In this document: positions 53,344 to 60,600 of the stretch, piece after piece
Position numbering within the stretch: the stretch's first letter is position 1
Layout: every line of letters begins with the position of its first letter
NCBI GenBank assembly: GCA_035967975.1
Contig: JAWQFQ010000017.1
Span: 1 to 64,000, forward strand
DNA from: Scytonema sp035967975
GTDB lineage: Bacteria > Cyanobacteriota > Cyanobacteriia > Cyanobacteriales > Nostocaceae
Length of the DNA stretch: 64,000 nucleotides
Direction of reading: 5' to 3'
Made by a program: the position numbers and the translations under genes
The notes under the pieces: model-generated
The model's database searches: none
Seen by the model: only the letters and a program-made list of their open reading frames with translations
Told to the model about the DNA's origin: nothing

Positions 53344-53739
53344 ATGGATACTTATGTGGTAGATACTCATGCTTTAGCTTGGTTTGTCAGCGAAGATAAA
53401 CGATTATCGCCAAAAGCAGAGCAAATTCTCAGTCAAGCTGAAGCGGGAGAAGCTCAGGTTTTAATTCCTACCTTAGTTCTCGCAGAACTGACTCATATTG
53501 CTCAAAAAAAGAGGGTTGCAGTTACGATTGAAGAACTCTTGGAGAAAATCAATAAAGGGGATGGATTTACCATTGTTTCATTTGATTTTTCTATTTTTCA
53601 GACCATGCTGCAACTACCTGAAAATTGGGATATTCATGATCGCATCATCGCAGCCACAGCGAGTTACTATCAAGCTACCCTGATTACGAGAGATGATATG
53701 TTACGGGATTCTTCTGAAGTAAAAACTGTCTGGGATTAA
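53344..53739 (+). CDS. vapC: VapC PIN-domain toxin
   Basis: A 131-residue PIN-domain ribonuclease. Acidic active-site residues are Asp7 in VVDTHALAWF, Glu in VLAELTHIAQ, Asp in WDIHDRIIAATA and the last Asp in LITRDDMLRD. Start at ATG 53344 (MDTYVVDTHAL); the upstream extension MPFSGKIRLE overlaps the antitoxin in another frame. Toxin and antitoxin are arranged in the usual antitoxin-first order. All catalytic positions look intact. Confidence 0.9.
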   Translation: MDTYVVDTHALAWFVSEDKRLSPKAEQILSQAEAGEAQVLIPTLVLAELTHIAQKKRVAVTIEELLEKINKGDGFTIVSFDFSIFQTMLQLPENWDIHDRIIAATASYYQATLITRDDMLRDSSEVKTVWD

Positions 53740-53765
53740 AAATCTCTTTTGAGATTATCCAACCC

Positions 53766-53813
53766 ATGAACGAACAACGCACCGAAGCCTACCTCAACTT
53801 CATCGAACATTAA
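53766..53813 (+). pseudogene. Start of a CHAT/TPR protein, broken
   Basis: MNEQRTEAYLNFIEH then a stop. This resembles the first residues of cyanobacterial CHAT/TPR proteins (MNEQRxxAYLNLIQxLL), from memory. Nothing of the body follows. First piece of the fragment mosaic that runs to 57 kb. Confidence 0.4.
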
Positions 53814-54000
53814 TTTTTGTTTAAGTCCCATTAAGCAAAAATAATGTACGTCGAGCGCGTCGAGCAACAAGATGCGGAACCAATACTGCAAGGGATAGAG
53901 CCAAGAAATAAATTTCGCAGCTTTTAGCTAAAGTCAGATTTATCTGACTGAATATGGCTTTTAACCCGTTTTAACGGGTTTGAGCTTTAAGCCCAAATTT

Positions 54001-54133
54001 TAATTTAGGGCAAAACCTCCAAGTATTGGATGCGGAACGAGCAGAGGCTTTAATTAAATTGGCTCAACTTTGTCAAGTGGATTTGAAAGTGCTGATTAAT
54101 GAGTTCTTACCTACACACGACAATCTAACCTAA
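54001..54133 (+). pseudogene. C-terminal fragment of an unknown protein
   Basis: An open 43-codon frame ending at TAA 54131-54133, with coding-like text (LQVLDAERAEALIKLAQLCQ, VDLKVLINEFLP) but no start. It probably is the tail of a gene whose front was lost. The family is not known. Confidence 0.4.
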
Positions 54134-54294
54134 TGTCAAAGCGAACCCCAGAATCAATGAGGCGTGTTGTTGCTGCTCGTGCGCGTGGTTACTGTGAGTA
54201 TTGTCGTTGTTGGGAGCGATTTGCCACTGAGAGTTTTACGGTTGAACATATGTTTTTGGGCTATTCGCTGTTTGGGGATACTGACGTAGTCTGA
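54133..54294 (+). pseudogene. HNH endonuclease head fused to permease tail
   Basis: The first 39 codons read MSKRTPESMRRVVAARARG, YCEYCRCWERFATESFTVEH, the start of a cyanobacterial HNH endonuclease with its first zinc Cys pair. At 54249 the text switches to the last codons of an ABC-2 permease (FLGYSLFGDTD for FGLFAVWGY), shifted in frame, and ends. The break point equals the left edge of the 335-bp duplication. The catalytic HNH residues are lost. Confidence 0.7.
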
Positions 54295-54583
54295 ATTGAT
54301 GAAAACCGAAATTGTCTATTATAAATAAGTCTGACAATGTTCGCTTTAAATCAAAAACGTGAAATCAGTAGAACTATTTACAGGTGCTGGAGGTTTGGCG
54401 ATCAAGACAGCTAAGGCTGGGTTCGATCATTCACTGGTCGAACGTGATCAGCACAGCTGTCACACCATTCGGGAAAATCAACACAAAGGGGTATCTGTTG
54501 TTAGGGATTGGTGCATCCATCAGATGGATGTGGTGGATTTTGATTTTTCTACTGTTGGTGGGGAAATAGATTTATTGGCTGGT
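54249..54583 (+). repeat. 335-bp direct repeat, copy A
   Basis: Almost the same sequence recurs at 56515-56849. It covers the end of the permease gene, the spacer and the first 75 codons of the DNA methyltransferase. I count four differences, all in the first 80 bases; the methyltransferase part is identical. Left edge at an HNH gene, right edge inside the intact methyltransferase. Confidence 0.92.
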
Positions 54584-55564
54584 GGTCCACCCTGTCAGCC
54601 GTTTTCAATTGGTGGAAGGCATGGTGCTCATCAAGATTCGCGAGATATGTTTCCCTGGTTTTTTCAAGCGGTGCGGGAGTTACGCCCCAAAGCTTTTTTG
54701 ATTGAGAACGTACGGGGATTATTGCGTCAAAATTTTATCAATTATTTTGAGTATATTACGTTGCAGCTTGCCCATCCCGAACTGCAACCCAAGACTGATG
54801 AGTCTTGGTTTGACCATTTAGAACGCTTGGAACGCCATCACAATAGTGGTGCTAAAGAAGACCTTGGCTATCGGGTTACGTTTAGGTTGCTGAATGCGGC
54901 TGATTATGGCGTACCGCAGAAGCGGGAACGGGTTTTTGTCGTCGGTTTTCGTGACGATTTGAATGCTAATTGGTCATTTCCCGAACCAATCCACACCGAA
55001 GAAGCATTGATTTGGCATAAGTGGGTCACGGGTGAGTATTGGGAAAGACACGGTATTTCCAGTCATGACCGTCCAGAAATACCAGCAAAATTAAAATCCC
55101 GTTTGCAACGATTTGGGGCAAATTTGTTGGGTACAATGACTGTTCCCTGGTGTACTGTCCGTGATACGATTTCCGACCTGCCATCACCTGAAAACACCGA
55201 TATAGCCCTATCGATACCCAACCATGTTTATATACCAGGAGCGAGAAGTTATCCAGGACACACAGGTAGTCCGTTAGATGAGCCTGCAAAAACTTTGAAA
55301 GCGGGAGTACATGGTGTTCCCGGTGGGGAAAATATGCTTGCCTTACCATCCGGGGAGGTACGTTATTTCACACTACGGGAGGCGGCGAGATTGCAAACTT
55401 TTCCTGATGATTATTATTTTCCCTGCACCTGGGGTGAATCAATGCGGCAAATTGGTAATGCGGTTCCGATTACCTTGGCTTATATTATTGCTGCCAGCAT
55501 CCGTAATCATTTAGAGGAATTGACCGTTGGGAGAAAAGTTGTCAGCCGTTCGGGGAAAATTTGA
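54359..55564 (+). CDS. DNA cytosine-5 methyltransferase (Dcm-like)
   Basis: A complete 401-residue C5-methyltransferase. Motif I LFTGAGGL, motif IV GGPPCQPFS with the catalytic Cys, motif VI ENVRGLL, motif VIII QKRERVFVVGF, and motifs IX-X TLREAARLQTFPDDY and IGNAVPITLAYII. It starts with GTG 54359. No restriction endonuclease is recognisable nearby; a short unidentified frame follows at 55640. It thus looks like an orphan methylase, or one whose partner was lost in the fragment mosaic around it. Its first 75 codons are duplicated at 56625. Confidence 0.93.
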   Translation: MKSVELFTGAGGLAIKTAKAGFDHSLVERDQHSCHTIRENQHKGVSVVRDWCIHQMDVVDFDFSTVGGEIDLLAGGPPCQPFSIGGRHGAHQDSRDMFPWFFQAVRELRPKAFLIENVRGLLRQNFINYFEYITLQLAHPELQPKTDESWFDHLERLERHHNSGAKEDLGYRVTFRLLNAADYGVPQKRERVFVVGFRDDLNANWSFPEPIHTEEALIWHKWVTGEYWERHGISSHDRPEIPAKLKSRLQRFGANLLGTMTVPWCTVRDTISDLPSPENTDIALSIPNHVYIPGARSYPGHTGSPLDEPAKTLKAGVHGVPGGENMLALPSGEVRYFTLREAARLQTFPDDYYFPCTWGESMRQIGNAVPITLAYIIAASIRNHLEELTVGRKVVSRSGKI

Positions 55565-55639
55565 GCTTAATTGCTTGAAAATTTGTGTTGGCGAACAGTT
55601 GGCAGGAAGATAGTAGGTGCTGTTTAGTCATTATTGCCC

Positions 55640-55810
55640 ATGCTCCTAGAGATTTTTCAAGCACCCGCCACTTTACGCGACCAATTAATTGAGTTTCAGG
55701 CTAGACAGCAATGCCATCCCCTGACCGAACTGGAAAATTTTAAAGAAGAGTTGAAATACATCCAGGGCGATCATTTGCAGTGCAGTTACCAGGAAATTCG
55801 GTTACGGTAG
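55640..55810 (+). CDS. Short hypothetical protein or fragment
   Basis: A 56-residue frame starting MLLEIFQAPATLRDQLIEFQ and ending SYQEIRLR. Coding-like, no recognised family. The next bases, in another frame, also read coding-like (GLQTQVRQHCQNVAVRLGCP) up to the kinase-tail repeat, so a longer gene may have been broken by a frameshift. Its place just after the methylase allows a lost restriction partner, without proof. Confidence 0.4.
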   Translation: MLLEIFQAPATLRDQLIEFQARQQCHPLTELENFKEELKYIQGDHLQCSYQEIRLR

Positions 55811-55882
55811 GGGGTTTGCAAACCCAGGTACGACAACACTGTCAGAATGTGGCAGTGCGGTTGGGGTGTCCGGTGGAGGAAG

Positions 55883-55988
55883 TACCTATACAACCAAACA
55901 TGTAGTAGAGATAGTAACTGTTCGGTATCTACAGGTTTAGTGATGTAGTCAGATGCACTGGCTTCGATACACTTTTTGCGATCGCCTT
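55883..55988 (-). repeat. Copy of the 3' end of the large hybrid kinase
   Basis: 106 bp matching 57679-57784, the last 35 or so codons and stop of the poly-HAMP kinase, with about seven differences. The copy is cut at CTT after the HIP1 site GCGATCGC and joins a permease fragment. It shows that pieces of the neighbouring kinase locus were copied into this mosaic. Confidence 0.88.
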
Positions 55989-56565
55989 TGGAGTTTTCAG
56001 TCTACTGATAATCTCGATCCAAACTTTTGGTTTACGAGTAGCTGATGAGCGAGAAAAAGGTTGGATGAAATTACTACAGGTGACGCCCCTTCCTGCACTC
56101 ATATATATAGTTGCTAAGCTAATAGTTTCTTTAGTCATTTCAGCACTTTGTCTGACACTACTCTTCTCTTTTATTGCTGTAAGTGTCCATTTGCAAAAAC
56201 CGTTGTTAACTTGGCTAACACTTTTTTGTAGTTTAATGGTATGAGTCATCCCTTTTAATGCATTAGGACTTGCCTTGGGATACTGGGCTGGAAAAACCCT
56301 ATCCAGTTTTGTGAATATGCTGATTTTGATAGGATGGTTTACCTCTGGTTTGCTAATTGATACAACAAAAATTCTTCCTGAAGTTCTACAAAATTTAGTT
56401 CCCTACTTACCCTTACCCACATACTATTATGGTCAATTAGCACTTTGGGCAGGAGGAATACCTACCGAACACATTCATCTTTGGCTAGATTTACAATGGC
56501 TGATATGGGCTAAGTATGTTTTTGGGCTGTTCGCTGTTTGGGGATACCGACGTAGTCTAAATTGA
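55989..56565 (+). pseudogene. ABC-2 type permease, 5'-truncated, with premature stop
   Basis: In one frame: QTFGLRVADEREKGWMKLLQ, VTPLPALIYIVAKLIVSLV, then a TGA at 56242-56244 after LMV, then VIPFNALGLALGYWAGKTLS and the tail LFAVWGYRRSLN. This is the C-terminal 190 residues of a drug-export-type ABC-2 permease. The front is missing: it begins exactly where the kinase-tail copy ends. Not functional. Confidence 0.82.
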
Positions 56566-56849
56566 TGAAAACCGAAATTGTCTACTATAAATAAGTCTGA
56601 CAATGTTCGCTTTAAATCAAAAACGTGAAATCAGTAGAACTATTTACAGGTGCTGGAGGTTTGGCGATCAAGACAGCTAAGGCTGGGTTCGATCATTCAC
56701 TGGTCGAACGTGATCAGCACAGCTGTCACACCATTCGGGAAAATCAACACAAAGGGGTATCTGTTGTTAGGGATTGGTGCATCCATCAGATGGATGTGGT
56801 GGATTTTGATTTTTCTACTGTTGGTGGGGAAATAGATTTATTGGCTGGT
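56515..56849 (+). repeat. 335-bp direct repeat, copy B
   Basis: Second copy of 54249-54583. Here the left part lies in its natural context (permease gene read through), so this copy keeps the original permease/methylase junction. It ends abruptly after GGCTGGT. Confidence 0.92.
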
Positions 56850-56873
56850 AGACACTCTAAAATGCCAAAATAG
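56625..56873 (+). pseudogene. 5' fragment of the DNA methyltransferase
   Basis: The first 75 codons (GTG 56625) are identical to those of the intact methylase, then the frame runs into RHSKMPK and stops. The catalytic motif IV is lost. It marks the right end of the duplication. Confidence 0.88.
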
Positions 56874-56899
56874 AGTTAATGCCGTGAATAATTAAATTT

Positions 56900-57496
56900 A
56901 TGGATACTTCCCTTTTAGACCGTACTTTTGAAGAAAAATTAGTCACTCTTAGAGATGTGACCTGGGAGCAATTTAAAGGAATTGAGGCACAACTCATCGA
57001 TAATCGCAGTGTGCGCCTATCTTATTTATCAGGAATTTTAGAAATTATGTCCCCAGTTGGTCCGTTGCACGAGTACGTGAAAAGAACTCTCGGCTTATTG
57101 CTAGAAACGTATATGAAAGTAATGGGGATCAGGTTTTACGCAACGGGTGGCTTTACCATAGAAAAAACTGGTTATGCTTCTGGCACACCTGATGAGTCTT
57201 ACTGCATCGGCACTAAAAAAGATACTCCTGATATTTTAATTGAAATTATTGTTACCAGTGGCACTATTGACAGAAGGCAATTATACAAACCCAAGCGAGT
57301 GAGCGAAGTTTGGTTCTGGAAATCTGACACCATTAGAATTTTTCATTTAAATGAACAAGGGGAATATGAGTCCGTCGAGCGTAGCAGCTTCTTCCCAGAT
57401 TTAGATCCAAATATCTTACTGCCATATATCGCTATGCCCGACCAATACGACGCTGTTCTGGAATTCGAGCAATTTTTGCGTTCTCAGCTTCCTTGA
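56900..57496 (+). CDS. Uma2 family protein (DUF820 nuclease fold)
   Basis: 198 residues, second Uma2/DUF820 member in the window. Motifs: RLSYLSGILEIMSPVGPLHE, GTPDESYCIG, DTPDILIEIIVTSGTIDRRQ and EVWFWKSDTIRIF. The usual Asp and Glu-x-x positions are seen at PDILIEI; the conserved Lys that follows is changed (TSGTIDR), so activity is uncertain. It follows the methylase fragment; no operon. Confidence 0.85.
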   Translation: MDTSLLDRTFEEKLVTLRDVTWEQFKGIEAQLIDNRSVRLSYLSGILEIMSPVGPLHEYVKRTLGLLLETYMKVMGIRFYATGGFTIEKTGYASGTPDESYCIGTKKDTPDILIEIIVTSGTIDRRQLYKPKRVSEVWFWKSDTIRIFHLNEQGEYESVERSSFFPDLDPNILLPYIAMPDQYDAVLEFEQFLRSQLP

Positions 57497-57586
57497 GTTG
57501 AATTGCAATCTGAAAAATTCGGATTTTTTGACTAATTAAATGTCGGAGTGACAAATTAAGTGTCCGCTGGAGGAACGGTAACAACC

Positions 57587-57660
57587 AATACTGCTCGGTT
57601 AACAATGGTAGAGGCTCCACCAAACCCGGTATCTTCAAGATACCGGGTTTCTAATTTTCG
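57587..57660. repeat. Composite repeat with ACCCGG palindrome
   Basis: CTCGGTTAACAATGGTAGAG then GCTCCACCAAACCCGG, shared with 35803, and a perfect hairpin at 57622-57650 (AAACCCGGTATCTT / AAGATACCGGGTTT, overlapping centre). It lies between convergent genes and may end both transcripts. Confidence 0.8.
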
Positions 57661-57677
57661 TTTATCTGGATATTTAA

Positions 57678-60600
57678 TTACCTATACAACCAAACACGTA
57701 GTAGAGATAGTAACTGTTCAGTATCTACGGGTTTAGTGATGTAGTCAGATGCACCGGCTTCGATACACTTTTCGCGATCGCCTTGCATTGCCTTAGCGGT
57801 CAGTGCAATAATCGGCAAAGATTTAAATTGATTATTTTGCCGAATCAGACGTGTTGTTTCATAGCCATCCATTTCAGGCATCATCACATCCATCAAAACA
57901 ACATCAATATCTGACGTATTTTGCAAAATTTCAATACCATCGGTACCAGTTTCAGCATACAAAACCTCCATTTGATAGCGTTCCAGCATACTTGTCAGAG
58001 CAAAGATGTTACGAACATCATCGTCCACAATCAGAACTTTTTTACCTATAAGCACAGGGTCAGAGGTGTGCAATTGTTCAAGGATTTGACGTTTGGGCGC
58101 AGGTAGATTTGCCTGAATTCTGTGTAAGAATAAAGCAGTTTCATCAAGGAGACGTTCGGGAGAACGCACATCTTTAACAATCACCGTCTCCGCCAAACGC
58201 CTGAGTCGAGTGTCCTCTGTTCTGGTCAGTTCTCGTGCTGTATAAACAATGATGGGTAATGCTTCACCATTAGGTTGCTGCTTAATTTGTTCTATCAGGT
58301 CAAACCCGTTCATATCAGGGAGTCCCAAGTCAAGAACGACACAATCAAAGTACCCATTCCGGACAGCGTCTAGCGCCTCAGCACCATTGCTAACAGCTGT
58401 AGTTGCAACATCGCTGTTACCAATCAATTCCACAATACTGTGGCGTTGATTGTCATCATCTTCAACAACGAGCAAATTCTTCACCCGACGTTCGACAAAA
58501 CCTTTAATCTTGGTTAACGCTTGGTGTAAAGCTTCACTACTGACGGGCTTTTGTAAATAAGCAATTGCACCTAATTGCAAGCAGCGCTGTCGTCCATCCT
58601 CAACCGTCATGATATGTACTGGGATATGACGGGTATTGGAGTCATGCTTGAGACGATCCAACACCGTCCAACCATCCATTCCTGGTAAGCGAATATCCAA
58701 GACGATCGCAGAAGGGTGAAATTGTTGTGCGAGTGCTAAACCCGTACTACCATTGTGAGCAACAAGACACTTAAATTGCTGTTCCCTTGCCATGTCTAAA
58801 AGGATACGGGCAAAATTAATATCATCTTCGACGATCAGAAGCAGGCGATCGCTATTTTCAAGATTATCCCTGTCATCAAGAAGAGGAGTCGAGAGTAAAG
58901 TAGGCGCTGGGGAGAGGGGGGGACGGGGGAGCGTAGAAACCGAACCTCTTTCTGTATTACTGAGTTTCCGTGTCTCCGTACCTCCGTTTTGTCTACCCTC
59001 CCTATCTCCCCATTCCCCTTGGGGTAAGTAAAGTGTAAACGTGCTACCCTCCCCAACAGTGCTAACAAGCTTAATTTCTCCACCAAGCAGACGGGTGATT
59101 TCACGACTAATCGACAAACCCAAACCCGTACCGCCATATCTGCGGCTAGTCGTTCCATCAGCTTGTTGAAACGCCTCAAAGATAATCCTTTGCTTATCAG
59201 GCGCAATACCGATACCTGTATCGCTGACTGCAAATGCGATCGCACTAGGCGCACGGCTTAAAAGTTCGTGGTCTTGACTCCATCCCTGTGTTGCGTTAAA
59301 GATACGCAAGCGGACTTCTCCACGTTCTGTAAACTTGAAAGCATTAGACAGCAGATTTTTTAAGACTTGTTGCAAGCGTTTCGCATCAGTTTGAATGCTT
59401 CTTGGCAAGTCAGCAGCTAATTCCACAGTAAAATTCAGCCCTTTGTCAACAGCAACTTGCCTAAAAGTGCGCTCAGTGTGTTCTTGCAATTCTGTCAACA
59501 GTATCTGGTCTATGTCAATTGCCATAGTTCCAGATTCAATTTTTGCCAAATCTAAAATATCATTAATTAACGCCAACAGGTCATTCCCTGCGGAGAAAAT
59601 TGTACGACTATACTCAACTTGTTTCTCAGTTAAATTACCACTCACATTATCTGCTAGCAACTTAGCCAAAATTAACAAGCTATTCAGGGGTGTCCGCAGT
59701 TCGTGGGACATATTCGCCAGAAACTCAGACTTATATTTTGATGAGAGCGATAGTTGTTCCGCCTTATCTTCCAAAGAACGCCTTGCGTATTCAATTTCCC
59801 GATTCTTGCGCTCAACTTCTTTGTTTTGTACAACCAACAACTCTGCTTTTTCTTCCAGTTCAGCATTAGTTTGTTGTAACTCCTCTTGCTGTTTCTTGAG
59901 CAAATCTTCAGAAGCTTTCAACGTTTGGGCTTGTTTTTCTAGGCGCTGGTTCGATTCCCTCAGTTCATCTTGCTGCAATTGCAACTCATGTGCTAAGGAC
60001 TGCGACTGCTTGAGTAATTCTTCAGTACGCATACTAGCGGCGATCGTATTCAAGACGATCGCAATACTTTCTGTGAGTTGGTCCAAGAACGTTAAATGAA
60101 TCTCACTAAAGCGTCGGAAGGAAGCCAGTTCAATCACAGCTGTGACCTGTCCCTCAAACAGTACGGGTAAAACAACGATATTCAAGGGAGTTGCTTCACC
60201 CAAACCAGAGCTAATCTTAACGTAATCTGTAGGGACTTCTGTCAAAAGAATGCGTTCTTTTTCCAAAGCACATTGTCCCACCAAACCTTCACCTGTATAA
60301 AAGCGGTTAGCAAGGTTTTTGCGCTCGCGATAAGCGTAACTACTCAGAAGCTTCAAGTGCGGAACCTCTTCCATATTGTCCATAATATAGAAGACACCGT
60401 GAGAACCACCCACCAATGGCGCTAACTCAGAAAGAATCAACTTAGAGACTGTTTCTAAATCGCGCTGACCTTGTAGCATTCGAGTGAACTTAGCGAGATT
60501 CGTTTTCAACCAATCTTGCTCGGTATTCTTCTGCGTTGTCTCCCGCAGGTTAGCAATCATCTGGTTGATGTTATCTTTGAGAACAGCGACTTCACCTTGC

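Noticed and set aside
58835..59254. 139-residue minus-strand frame inside the kinase
   Set aside because: It overlaps the receiver/ATPase region of the kinase in another frame and has no family features.
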